DNA of 64,000 nucleotides, from the NCBI RefSeq assembly GCF_000499845.2, contig NC_023754.2, positions 25,020,611 through 25,084,610 on the forward strand, in the 5' to 3' direction. This document shows positions 43,155 through 55,860 of the stretch, one piece after another. This DNA is from Phaseolus vulgaris. Taxonomy: Eukaryota > Streptophyta > Magnoliopsida > Fabales > Fabaceae. The translations under genes were made by a program, and so were the position numbers. The notes under the pieces are model-generated. The model did not search any database. It was not told the DNA's origin and saw only the letters and a program-made list of their open reading frames with translations. The first letter of the stretch is position 1; every line of letters begins with the position of its first letter.

Positions 43155-43527
43155 CACTACAAGAAAATTATGAAATAGAAATCAATTTTAGAGAAAAAAA
43201 AATTAGTTGTTATAGTGACTAAATTAGATACCATTTTAGAGACTAAAAAAAAATTGATTTCTAAATTAGTTTTTATTATTGTTAAATAGTTTCTAAGTTG
43301 GTATCTAATTAGTAAACAAAGTTTTTTGCTACCAAATTTAGAATCTAAATAAGTGATAGTTAATTAGATACCAATTTAGATATCAATTTAAAAACTATTT
43401 AACAATAATAGAAATTATTTTTTTAAAAATTATTTTTTCTAAAATGGTCTCTAATTTAGTCAATATAGCAACTAATTATATTTAATTTTTAAAATTACTT
43501 TTTATTTTATGATTTTCTTGTAGTAAA
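43155..43527. mobile_element. CACTA-type MITE with 3-bp target duplication
   Basis: The element begins CACTACAAGAAAA and ends TTTTCTTGTAGTA, an inverted repeat of the terminus with one changed last base. It is flanked on both sides by AAT (43152-43154 and 43528-43530), the 3-bp duplication expected for CACTA transposons. The interior is a long imperfect palindrome: TTATTATTGTTAAATAGTTT near 43275 pairs with AACTATTTAACAATAATAGA near 43390. No transposase is encoded, so it would depend on an autonomous relative. Confidence 0.8.
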
Positions 43528-44599
43528 TATTTCAATAATAAGATTATTAATGACAAATTTATAAAGTGAAGCATATCTAGAATAAATTTTTTTTTAGAAA
43601 AGTGATAGACAAATCACTATGAATCAAGGAACCAGTGACAAACAACACATTAATTGAGGTACATAAAAAAAGTATTCTAATAAAATGATTAGATAATATA
43701 ATACCAGTCACATATGTAAGATTGAAAAAATGACAAAAAAAAATGAGTAAAATGATTCCTTACCCCTGAATTAATTATTTATCTACTCTTAAGTAAAGGA
43801 GTGATAAAAATAATAATAAAAATTAAATTATTAAAAAAATAAAGTAAACATAATAATACCACTAAAAATTCTCAATTATGAAATATTACAAAAAAAACTA
43901 ATAAAATTATTATTGAAATAAATTAAAAAATGACTTTTGTTACTATATGAAAAGGGAAAAAATTACATAATTTATTAAATCATAATGTATGTTTACATGT
44001 AAAAGTATTATATATATATATATATAAATAGTGATAATAAAAATTAAAAAGATATATAATATTATATAATATCTATAATACAAATTATATTTAATTTTAA
44101 TATTAATAAAAATCTCTTTAAATTAATATTTCTCTGTCTCACAAGTTGTAGTTCACGGATATTAGTTCCATACAATGACATTAACTTTTATGTATAATAA
44201 TTAAGGGACTTTGACACGTTGTGACCCAACTTCTTTTTACATTCACTTGATAACTCAGAGTATTATTATTTTAATAATTTTTTTATATAGTTTAAATACA
44301 ATAAATTTATTTTTTATTATATTATATTTTTTATTAAAATCATCACATCAAGAATGACTTTTTTCATAATTAAGTGAACACATTTTTAACAATTCAACAC
44401 ATGGGTATGCCATGTGCCGCCAATATAGAGTTAAAATGAGTTACCTTTGTAGAATGTAACATTTTGGCTTCCAAATAAATAAATAAATTATTTTTAATGA
44501 ATAAAGTATTTATTAAAGGATATGTATATCCTAATTAATATTAATGGTAGACTTTTATAATTATTAATTATTTATTTTTATAAAAAGGAATAACTTTTA

Positions 44600-44786
44600 T
44601 TTTGTTTTCTCTATTATGATTCTAGTATTTATTTGATTGATTATTTCTTTCTAGTTAGACCCAGAAAGAATGTAATGTCGATAAGACTATTTGCTTTAAT
44701 CTCAATAAAATAATATAAGAGATATTCATTCTCATATCATTTGTTTTTTTTCTACTTTTTTGTTCGTCTTTGTTCTATTTTATATT
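44600..44786 (+). mobile_element. Copia-like LTR 3' end fragment
   Basis: Sequence including CTCAATAAAATAATATAAGAG and TTTGTTCGTCTTTGTTCTATTTTATATTA resembles the 3' part of a copia LTR, with polyadenylation-like AATAAA followed by a T-rich end. It runs directly into a primer-binding-site relic TGGTATAAGAGC at 44788. The left edge is a guess. Confidence 0.35.
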
Positions 44787-45140
44787 ATGGTATAAGAGCA
44801 ATTTAAAATCTATCCTAGTGAGTGTTTGTTGGGCCTATCGTATCACTCGCTATCGGGCCGTTATCGGACCGCCTATAATATGTTGTCTCACACACGAGTT
44901 GTCACTCTCGGCGTGAAAAGTGTGTGTTGGAGATCTCACATCAACTAAAGATAAAAATATTTCATTGTATATAAGTGAGTACAAACTTCACTCCATAAAC
45001 CAGTTTTATGAAATTGAATTAGATTTAAAGTTCACTTTGTAATATGTTATCAGAGTCATTTAAAGCATATCTTATCGACTATTAAGAGTTGAACTAATAA
45101 TAGGATATGGTCTTCTCATGTTGACCGTCCTTGTAACTTG
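44787..45140 (+). mobile_element. Decayed TRIM copy: internal region, LTR, second primer-binding site
   Basis: After a mutated primer-binding site come internal blocks TATCCTAGTGAGTGTTTGTT, CTATCGGGCCGTTATCGGAC and CTCTCGGCGTGAAAAGTGTG, all matching the complete TRIM at 47618-47981. An LTR follows from TGTTGGAGATCTCACATCAA at 44926 to about 45048. A second primer-binding-like TGTTATCAGAGTCATTTAAA at 45046 then starts another, poorly preserved internal stretch. This is a tandem internal-LTR-internal arrangement. Confidence 0.65.
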
Positions 45141-47617
45141 TCGTGCAAAAAGTTTACATTTCTATCGCTTCATAGATAAGATATTTGCTTACTTAATGTG
45201 ATAGGTACAAATATTTCATGAGAGTTTTGAAAGAAACCGGTGATGGCTTGAGAAGTAAAGAGAGAAAAATGTTTAATTTTGTGTGTGGCACTTGAAGAAT
45301 AGTGAAATTATTAAATATAAAGGGAACCAAGTTGGGTGGGAAACATAAAAATGGGGAGAAGAAAAAAAAAGGTAGAAAAATATGATGAAAAGACAGAGCA
45401 GAAAGTCGTGGAGAATGTATGTGTGCACATATTGATGGACCCCTACCACCTTTTCTCACTCAGAATTAATGTGACCATGTTCTTCGTTAAGAGTTTGAGT
45501 CATTAATGGGACCCTCTTCCTGCGTCTTCACTCTCTCTTCGTTTCTTCATCACAATTTCACCCAACCCCACAACCTCAAGTGGCTACACCAGTTACCACC
45601 ACGCGCGATTCAAACCTCTTTTTCATTTCGGTTTTTCAATTCTCTTCCTACAAAATATTTGTAAGTAACTCTCTCCTTGTCTTTTTTTCTTTCATCAAGC
45701 ATGGACACGTTAAGGAAACTACGACGAAAAGATCTTGCTATAAAGATTAGACATAGATCTAAGCTTTAGATCGACACCATCATGCCAAAATCAATCATCC
45801 TCTCGTCTCGATCCATTCTTCTTTTACTCGACAAAATTATCACCCAGAATCGCCTAATAATCATGCTATTTAAACAAATCTAATCACGCACACATATATA
45901 TTATATAGCTACGCTACCCAAATTCATCCATATTGCATATATATACTAATTAAATAACTTAACTTCCCCCTAGTTGGAGTCTTTTGATATTTTTTTTTTG
46001 CCAACAAGTATAGATTTTACATGCATTGGTGACATTAGTATCTATCAATCTCGATCTACCTTATTAAAATAACACTAGATCTTTGTGTTTAGTAGTTTAA
46101 GGGTTAAATTCTTTTTATATTTCACCAACTTCATCCATCCTTTATTTTTATTTATTTATTATTTGATAATAAAAAAAATATTAGAGTAAATATAAAGAAC
46201 ACGATGATTAAGCTCACTCACTCAACATGGTGTCTAGTCAATCCAATTCAATTGATCTTGATTTCATACTCAACCGATATCAAAATCAAATTATATGTAA
46301 AAAAAAATATTTGTTAGTTATTGATTTGTCTACCTCGAATCAAAATATTAATTAACTTCTATAAATAGATTATATTAACTAACATTGTGCAATAAAAAAA
46401 AGTAGCATATAGTCGGAAACTAGTTCCTTTTAAATACAAAAATTACTTGAATATTTTATGTTTTTCTTAACAAAGCTTATTACGCAGGCAAAGTTAGGAG
46501 TTAAATTTATTAAACAAAAATATATGCTTAAAGGATTTATCTATACCTAAAAAAAGTTAGACTTAATGATGTTTATATATTATGTTTTATATGATGATAA
46601 TGCATAAAAAAAACAAGAATTTGGTAAGAGTGGTTTGATAATCGTGGGAAGAAGCAGCTAGAAAAATGAAATGTCGTGGTCCTTAATATCGTTCATTGCA
46701 CTAGATCGATGCATGTATATGAGCACGATGGTGGCTTTTTCTTTTTATTATCTTAATTGCTAATTTGTTTGTAGACGAAATAGAAAAAATAGATGTCATC
46801 GTCCTGAATTTTATCGCAGAGATCAATGCATGTATAGAGGAGAAAATTTTAAACTGTTTTTTTCGTTTTATAATGTTAATGTGGTAACAAGGGGAAACTT
46901 AAAGAGATAGAATTTGAAAGTGGTTATAGAACAAGAACCAAAACAAAACATTATAAGTAATTAAAATGCAAAGAAAAAGTTTACCTATGACCTCATTGTG
47001 ATGAATACCCTAATATAAATATTAGGCAGCAGCCATCAATAGGGTCCAAATATGACACAACATAAGCCACCGTTCAAGGGTACGTGAATTTGGCTGTCCT
47101 TAATTATATTTTGGAAAATTGAATAATAATAATATAAAGTCAATACTACTCACATTAACTATTTTCTTTTTATTCCTCTCATTTCTTATACGAAACATGA
47201 ATCTTTGTACGATATGTTACCCAATTCTTCTAACGATATCTATCGTACGTATTATATACACCTGAAAAATGTAATATCTACACGTTTTCTGGTTGATGTC
47301 AATTATATGTTTACAATCTAAAAATTTAAAGGTTATTAATGTACCCTACAAAAGTGATATAAAAAAGTTATTCTGAAATATTTATTACAATTGATAAAAT
47401 TAATTTATAAACTAATCAAATACTAATAACTTCTATTCACTTAAAAAAAACAAATAAAAAAAATAAATAATAACCCTTATACAAAACAAAAACATCAAAA
47501 AGAGTTAAAGTTACACCCCTCTAACCCAAACACCCAATAAAAACATATGTTTCAATTTCAAAAATCATGATATCCAATGAAACTTACACACGAGAGAAAT
47601 CAAAAGAAATATCCATA

Positions 47618-47981
47618 TGTTGGAGATCCCACGTCGACTAGAGATAAGGACATTTTATAATATATAATTGGGTGCAGACCTCAACCCTATGAGCCGGTTT
47701 TATGGGGTTGAGTTAGGCTTAAAGTCCACTTCGTAACATGGTATCAGAGCCATTTCGAGCCTATCCTAGCGAGTATTTGTTGGGCTTATCAGGCCACCCG
47801 CTATCGGGCCGCTATCGGGCCACTATCGGACCACCCATAATATATAGTCCCACGCACGAGCTTCTATCTATCACTCGGCGTGAGGGGGGTGTGTTGGAGA
47901 TCCCACATCGACTAGAGATAAGGACATCCCTATGAGCCGGTTTTATGGAGTTGAGTTAGGCTTAAAGTCCACTTCTTAACA
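47618..47981 (+). mobile_element. Complete TRIM (terminal-repeat retrotransposon in miniature) with 5-bp target duplication
   Basis: The element is 364 bp long and flanked by CCATA on both sides (47613-47617 and 47982-47986). The left LTR, 47618-47738, begins TGTTGGAGATCCCACGTCGA and ends CGTAACA. The right LTR, 47892-47981, is 90 bp, begins identically and ends CTTAACA; it lacks about 31 bp present in the left one. The primer-binding site TGGTATCAGAGCC at 47739 matches the end of initiator tRNA-Met, and the purine-rich GTGAGGGGGGTG lies immediately before the right LTR. The 153-bp interior has three GCTATCGGGCC-like units and no coding sequence. Confidence 0.88.
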
Positions 47982-48600
47982 CCATATTAACATAATCAAT
48001 CACCAAAAGAAACTTTTAAAAAATAACTCCACACGTAATTTTACCATATACTCAGAAATCATAAATACCCTAAACTCTTTTTTAACATTCTGAGTAAGTT
48101 TTCAGCTTAATGGTAGACAATAGCATGATCATACCTTGTGAATAAATTAAAAAGCGAAAGGCAGGCATTTAAATAGGGTCAGCAAACGTGTGAAGTAAAA
48201 AGTGTGAGCGGAGCATGAGTGGCAGTATAATTAATAAAGGGATCAATTAACATGTCTCAACTCGTGATTCAAGTACAAGACATGCATTCAGAGATCTCGG
48301 AAAATGTTTTCCACTTACATTTAATGTTTACTTAAATTAAATGATGATGATGATGATGTAACTTAGTGATTTCATCTAAATTACTACTCTGCCTTTTTTT
48401 TTACCCAGCTGCTATAGATGATTTATTAATTAAGAATCGAAAAAACTGTAAATGATTTCAAAGGATTTTGAGTAAATATAGATAAAATGTTTTATTGAAC
48501 GTAAATCGCTTATTGAATGTTTTATCTAAAGGATTTAAGTTTTTTATTTCTCTGCTTAAACTTTTTCTTTGAATTTGAACATTACATCTTCAATTAGTTG

Positions 48601-48601
<1 letters not shown>

Positions 48602-48665
<64 letters not shown>
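48602..48665. repeat. (TA)n microsatellite, about 64 bp
   Basis: An uninterrupted TA dinucleotide run of about 32 units. It generates a spurious alternating Tyr-Ile reading frame on the + strand. Confidence 0.95.
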
Positions 48666-48668
<3 letters not shown>

Positions 48669-50834
48669 GCATTATGCTATTAATTAGTTTGCTCAAAATT
48701 ACTAAAAGTGTTCAAAATTATCTTTATATGTGTGTTTGTGAAAATCAAATTTCGTTAGACAAAGCATAAAAATGTTTTACTCTAAAGTTAATTAGTGTTA
48801 AATTTTACTGTTTTCATGAAATTACGTACTTCAATTCATTTAAATCGAAAATTTAAATACTATTAGTTTTAGAAAACTCATAATTATAATTTTTTAATAT
48901 TTATACAAATTAAAATATTTATTTTTTACATAAACTAGACAAATAATTATGTAACTTTAAAATATTTTTTGATAGTGTAAGTTGATAACTAATTACATCT
49001 TCAAATTAAGAAAAAAAATCGATTTTTTTTGTCAACTCACTAATTAGTGTTTTTTTTAATTTATGAAAATCCGGAATGTTATTATCTTACTTTTTTTCAA
49101 TTTGCAAGTTTTTTAAGATATTATTAAAAAAATGGATGTCGACAATGTTGATATATATATACATTTTAAATTTTAATACCATAACTAAGGTTTTTGTTTT
49201 GTTTTTAAAATGTTGGAAACATATTCATTTACTGTTAGTAATCTAATATGTAAAAGAAGAAATTTTTATGTGTTTCATCTAAATGATAGAACTCATATCG
49301 AATAGAAGTTATTTTATATTATATAAATTAGTGTAAATTTAATCAATTTTTTCAGTTGGTGGAATAACTTGTTTAACCTACTAATAAATAATGAATTAAG
49401 ATGATCTAAAATTTTCTAATTCATCATTCAGAGTCAGATTAAAATGTTTTTTTTTAACTCAAATAGTAATGATGAACTAACTTATATGAGTTCCTGTGAT
49501 TTATTTTGACACTTTGTATAAATAAATATATATAAATTTGTTCTTCTGAAATTAATTGTTATTTTTTTCAAAATTTTACTAGTTTAAAAGAGTCTAACAA
49601 AATATCTCTTGGCCTATTTGTTTAGTATTTTTTTTTCTTTTATAATTTTATAATTTTTTCTGTATTTTTTAATGGTAAGAAAAAAATATTTTAAAAATTT
49701 GTTAAATAAACCCCTCCCTCATCTTAACTTTTTCACTTAATATAAATAAAAAGAAATAGATAGTGTATGTTATTTTCTTGGGGACAAAGATAATCCGTTT
49801 AACCAAACATTGGGAATGTTTGACGGAAAGAATTTTTAGGGCGAGTGGACATGTCCTCGATCCCTTATCATATACAACCAAACAAACAACTCTTGATTTA
49901 ACTGCCATTGTCACTCACAGTCTCTATAATGGCATGTAAATAACTAATTTGACTTTCTCCATTTATTACTAAAATTGTGATATCCTTCCTTACAAACATA
50001 AAAATACTCAGTCCCTAGTTATACCATCCTTTTTCACAAAGTTATTTATGTTTTTATAAAAATATAGTTGGTAACTAATGCTCTATTTGTTTTTTACGAT
50101 AAATTTTTAAAGTGAAGAATGTCGAAGAACAATTTAATATAATTTAATGAATAAAAAATATTCAAAAATAAAAAACAAAACAAAATATTAAAAAAAATTC
50201 ACATAAAAATTACATTAATCACAAAATTCAATAAATATTTTTCACAAATTTATTCTAACCTACAATAATCCAAACAACTTCATTATCCTTTCAAATCACT
50301 CTAAACTCTCTGTCAAATCTCCTCCCAAATTCAAACATATCTTAAATGATACAAGAATTATTTTTTAAAAGTATTTTAATTAAATATTTAAAATAAATTA
50401 TAAAACGTTCTCTTTAGAGAATATAAATATTCACATATATTAACGTCTCTTAACTACTTTTACTTTAAATGTGTAAAAATAATAGTTTACAACTCAAATG
50501 TTACGAAAAAAAAGTAATATTTTAGCAACAATTTATTTTTTGACAATTTTTTATTTTCAATTAATTAAAATAATGGTGTGAATTAGTTAAAAATAGTGAC
50601 GGAAAGAGTATATGTCTTCCTTCTAGTCCTTATATACTTCTAATATATCTCAAAAATCAAAAATAAAAAATTTAAATTATTTAAAATAAAATAAAATAAT
50701 ATTACCAGTCTTTATTATTAATGACTTTTAAGATTATCTTCTCATCATTTATTAATATAAGAAGAAGCATATTTATAATATTTAATAAAATTAAATAAGG
50801 AAAATAAATTTAATGTTTCATAGAAGAGGATTAT

Positions 50835-51105
50835 ATTTATGTTAAAGACTATTTTAGAGAAAAACAATTATTGATTTTTAAATTAGTTTATATTATTGAT
50901 AAATAATTTTTAAATTGGTATCTAATTAGCTATCAAGTTTTTTTTAGAAAAAAACTTAGTAACTAATTAAATATCAATTTAAAAACTTTATTAATAATAG
51001 AAACTAATTTAAAAATCAATAATTTTTTTAGTTTTTAATTTAGTCAATATAGCAATTAATTATTTTTTTATCTAAAATTAGTTTTTATTTAATGATTTTT
51101 TAGAG
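50835..51105. mobile_element. Diverged relative of the CACTA MITE at 43155-43527
   Basis: Shared blocks include ATTGATTTTTAAATTAGTTT, AAATTGGTATCTAATTAG, TTAGTAACTAATTAAATATC and TTTAGTCAATATAGCAATTA in the same order as in the MITE interior. The palindromic structure is also kept. No clear CACTACAAG terminus or target duplication remains; the right side reads AATGATTTTTTAGAGTGATT. Confidence 0.55.
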
Positions 51106-51446
51106 TGATTTTTAATAAAAAAATTATAAAACTGTTAAATATTAAAATAAATTGTGAAACCATTTTTAAAAGTTGAAGGCATTGTTTGTTTTATTGCTAT
51201 ACAATCCAGTAGATAATACACTAGACTACTGATGATGCATTAAACTCTTTACTAATATTATAGTAAATAGATGGTAGTATCAATTTTCTACTATGTTACC
51301 GTTGAGGTTTTGTTTAAATATCTATATATGTATTTTATATTATCATTGTACGTACAGTCTTCTTCTCAATAAAACAATAATTTCTTTTTTTAACTTTTTT
51401 TAATGTTCTATCCTCAGTGTTGGGAATGTAAAGAAGAAAAAGAAAG

Positions 51447-51690
51447 TTAAGAAGATAACTATTAAATTGGATATGGATAAATTCTCTAGAGATAATACTT
51501 TAGGTTATGAAAGATCAAAATAACTTATGTGATATATTAAGGATAGTTGAAGATAACATTTTAGTTGTTACATAAGGAAAAACACACATTATTAATAAAG
51601 AAATGAGTGTTATAATACTGTGTCTTGGTGATAAGTCACTGATTGAGATTTGGATTGGAAGAATTTTTACATCAATTTGGATGATATCTG
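51447..51690 (+). pseudogene. Decayed Ty1/copia gag fragment
   Basis: Scattered frames recall copia Gag: KLDMDKFSRDNTLGYE resembles the family's N-terminal KFxGxNxxxLW block, and KEMSVIILCLGDKSLIEIW resembles the later block with a hydrophobic run before LGD. Several stops and frameshifts separate them. A sequence resembling the 3' end of a copia LTR lies just upstream (51340-51400, with CTCAATAAAACAATAATTTC). Identification rests on remembered family patterns, so it is moderate at best. Confidence 0.45.
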
Positions 51691-54600
51691 AAATTGAATA
51701 ACTCTGATAATGTGTAGAGCTTGATAGTGAAGAAATAGAAATAAAGTTTGTGATTTAATTTTATATTATGTAGCAGTTAATAGAAGGGATGGGCCTGAGA
51801 ATGAGGAGGATTTGGGTTTTGATTGACATGCAATGGCAGTGGCAGATTGTGTCTAACAGTGTGGAGGGATAATGAGAAAGAGAGGTTGAACAGTAGTGAG
51901 CAGAGAATTTGGTGATTAAAAAGGAATGTTGGAAAATGGCACCAAGAGCTAAGCCAAGCACGCCTGAATTCCCACAGATCTTTCTTTTCTGATGTCACTT
52001 CAATAAAGCCAAGCTATTTCATTTGTGGAAAGTGGAAATTGGAAAGGACAATTGATTAATTATATTAACTTGGACAGAGTATACTTTGGAAGAATATAAT
52101 ATATTTATAAAGATCGGTGGGTCATTTGATTCATGCGCATTGCCATCAATTCTGATTATACCTTCAATTCCATCCAACACTTTGAGTTGAATGGACTATC
52201 ATGCTACTATAGAAATTTAAAGATTCAACATTATTTTCTTCCATCCTTTCTTCGACACCTCAACTTCTTTCCAAATCTTAATGTTAACTCCTCCTCAACA
52301 CAGACAACTCTTCCATCACCATGCAATGTTACAACCTTCTCAACTGCATATATCTTTTTGTCCTTATTCAATACACTGTTTACTATGTTTATCTTGAAAT
52401 TTTTATATAATGATAATACTAATTAAAACCTAGTTTGGTTTAGGCAATGATTATAAGGCTACTTCCAAATCATTTGAATGAGAACTGAATCATATATCCA
52501 TTATGTATGGTTGCATTTTCACATATCTAATATTGAATTACAAATAATATAGATTGGCATACTAGATTTGAAGGGCTTTAGTTTGGGTATTTTTTTTATG
52601 TAGTTGTTGAGGAGATGAGCACACGCACACAGAGCACATGTGAAGCAGTAAATAGGATATAAAATAAATGGCCACGTATATATCCAATTGTTTATGTCGT
52701 ACTCTGTTTCTTATTCAAAATTCCATGAATTTGTTCTTGCATATCTCATTTGTAGACACCAATTTCAGACCTACAACCATGCTCTGTAATCATGGACTCC
52801 CAAGACAATAAAGATCCTGCATCAACAAATATCCTCTGGCGTGCAATCAATTTTCAGTGTTGGACTCTTCCCAGTACTGTAACAAAATTCACTATTATTT
52901 TATCTTCTCCTCTCCTTCTAAATAATGTTAGGTCTAAGATTACAATTCCACATCCGCCATTATTATTTTTTGTTCTATTTCTACATAAAAAAAAAAAATT
53001 GTACACAATGAGTATTGGTAAGTGACCAAGAAAATAGCCAACAGAGAAGCATTCTGGTGAATTCCAATTAATAATGTGCACATGATATGCTGTTCATCTC
53101 ACTAGGGGACAAGCAGTGGAGCCCTCTCACCCTTTTTTATATTCATGTCCTCTTTTCTTTTCTCATTTCCTTATATGTGGGCCTTTAACTAGAATTTCTT
53201 CAACTCCAATATTTTCTATATTGTTTTTTTAAAATAAGTACATTTCTACATTGTTCTCTCCTGTGCGGATTCAGTGAATATATTCAGTGACAGCAAAAAA
53301 TAAAATTTCCTTCCAAAAGTATAAAACTAATTTGATACCCTTAATCAGGTTCAAATATCTGCTTCATATTCTTTCTTTTTCTTTAACCTTATTACAAAGA
53401 CTTCCTGATAGATAGACATCATATCATTGCGTGTCTATCATGTTAACGAAAGCACCCATTATTCCTTGTTTATCGATTATAATAGGTTTATATGTATCAT
53501 ATAAAAAAGGAAGAGATTTCTGCTATGATTCTAAAAATGAAGAGGATTCAGGAAAACTAAAGACTTGCATTAATTAATCATGATGGGAACCAGCAGTGCA
53601 TAATATCATGTTTGATTAATTCCATTTTAAAGAATTTCTTGGACGGGTAAATTACGGTTTTCTGGGTTGAGGTGTAGACGCTATCTGTATTATTTTGATA
53701 AAGATGTGTCAATTAATTTAAAGGTTTTGGTTGAAAGATACATGCATCACTTGTATAAATTACAAAACTTGGGTGTTGTTGTGTTATTCTAAACGAAAGC
53801 TTATGCATTAGTCACATTCATCCCTTTTGGAATCTATGTTTATATTTGATAAGTAAAAATGGCTCTTCCCATTAACAGGAATATATTCACATTTTGAAAG
53901 TGTGATAGGCATTTAAATTCGTACCACGATTATGTCTGGAGTCTTAAAATTCTGAAAATAGTTTGCCATATCATGGGAGAATCGAATCACGCATTTATAA
54001 TGTTTTGAAGAGCTCCACTAGGCATGCATAACATACTCAAATTGATTTGCTGCCATCAAACAGTGGCCATTACAGGGAATATAATCGTATTCCCAATAAG
54101 GTTATTCTTTTGGCATATATAGAGGACCATGATGTTTTATATTTTTACGCATCGACACAGACCCTTGCACTTACAAACCAAACCACTTCAAACAGAACAT
54201 AAAAGTGATTCCCAACACTTCTAAAAAATCTAAACACTTCTAACCAACAACAATCCTAATTTCAGAATAATTTCAGAATGATTTCAGAATGTCAATTTCT
54301 TCCTCTCTGGAAATTCTGTCTCTAAGAAGTGAAGGCTAATGAATAATTTCTCACTAGGTAATGAATTATGCTAGTAACAAAATAATAAGCAAAAGTTATC
54401 GACGTACATAGATCTTGCGAGTGATTTCAATACAAAATTTTAGACTGCGAGAATTTGAAAGATAAGGAACCAAATGTTAAAAGATCATTGCAAATAAAAA
54501 TAATTGAGAAGACTAATGGATTTAGATTTTTGAAATTTGTGAGAGTAGTTCACTAGCACATTATGACAAGTTTAATTCGTATTGGGATAAATGAGATGGC

Positions 54601-55404
54601 TGAATTTTAACTTCGTTAAACATTTTAAGATGCAATAATTTTATTTCTTATCCAATAAATATTCATATGTCATAAATCCATAAAATTATTCTAATTTTAA
54701 TCCCTTGAATAATTAAAAGAATCTAACTTTTCTTGATTTCTTTATTAATTCTTTAAATTATCCCAATCAAAGAGAGTAAAAAAATACTTTAATGATGTTC
54801 GATCCTTTTTACTGCTAATGTTCTTTTACCTATGTGGTTTGCATAATAATCCTATTAACAGATAAATCTTAGGATTAATGACATAATGTCCCAGAGTAGC
54901 ATAAGTGTTTAATATTTATATCTTAATTAAGGAATTAATAATACTTTTTCAGTATACAAGGTACATTCGACTCATTTTGTACATTAATCATTAGAGAAAC
55001 AAAAAAAAAACTATTTGATATAATTATGTAATTACATTTAATATTATACAAAAAAGTATTTGTAAATGACAATTACCATCGACCAAAAATTATTTAAATG
55101 GTAAAATATACCGCATATAATTTTAACAAAATTTCAACAATACTACCTACTAAGAGAACACTTTGTTCGATCATTTTTCACCAATTACTTTCAAATAGGT
55201 GAAGCAATGATTTTTTTTGTAATATTAATTTTTTTTATGATAATAAAGAAGATAATGAATTTTAATTAAATTTTTAAAATAACATAATTATTCAAACGTG
55301 AAAAGTAAAATTATAATAAAATATATAAAAGTTGTAAAAACAATTTACCCTATAAAATCATTTTCTAACTATAATTATAAAATATATAAACTAATATTAG
55401 TTAT

Positions 55405-55860
55405 AATTTATGAGGCTCGAACACTTCTCTTAAATGGTGTATTCATGTCGGACACATGTATCGGTATCAACACTCGTAGGACACTTATCAGTGAAGTGAA
55501 GTGTTCAATTCAAAAAATATTTGTTAGATTTTTGAAAATTCTAGCATGGTTTTACCACAATTTTAAAAGTTATAAATACAATAATTTTCTAAAAACTCAA
55601 ATTTATTGTATAAATTTTTATTATGATTATAAAAATAAGGAACAAATTTTTTAACCAGTCATGAAAAATATCTTCGTGCTTCCAAAAGAATCTGAAACAT
55701 ACTTTTGCACATAAATATTTATTTTCAATTTATATAATTCAAAATTATATAATATATAGATTTGTGTCACCGTATCCTACATTTTAGAGATTATACGTAT
55801 CTCCGTATCCATATCCGTATCGTACCAGTGTCGATATCCATATTTGTGCTACATACGTTA
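55405..55860 (+). repeat. Dispersed repeat, copy B (similar to 9140-9545)
   Basis: Same orientation and order of blocks as copy A: GAGGCTCGAACACTTCTCTT, GTCGGACACATGTATC, TTCAATTCAAAAAATATTTG, AAAATAAGGAACAAA, AATTATATAATATATAGATT and GATTATACGTATCTCCGTAT. It extends about 60 bp further than copy A, with repeated CGTATCC/CATATCC words. The 118-codon frame at 55298-55654 falls within this repeat and is probably spurious. Confidence 0.6.

Noticed and set aside
47736..47752. Match to the complement of the legume microRNA miR1511
   Set aside because: The matching bases are the tRNA-Met primer-binding site of a TRIM with flanking LTR and target duplication, and no microRNA hairpin surrounds it.
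48569..48769. 66-codon frame of alternating Tyr and Ile
   Set aside because: It is a translation of the (TA)n tract.
55298..55654. 118-codon + strand frame
   Set aside because: It lies mostly within a dispersed repeat and is low-complexity Lys/Ile/Asn/Tyr-rich, as random A/T-rich DNA would be.
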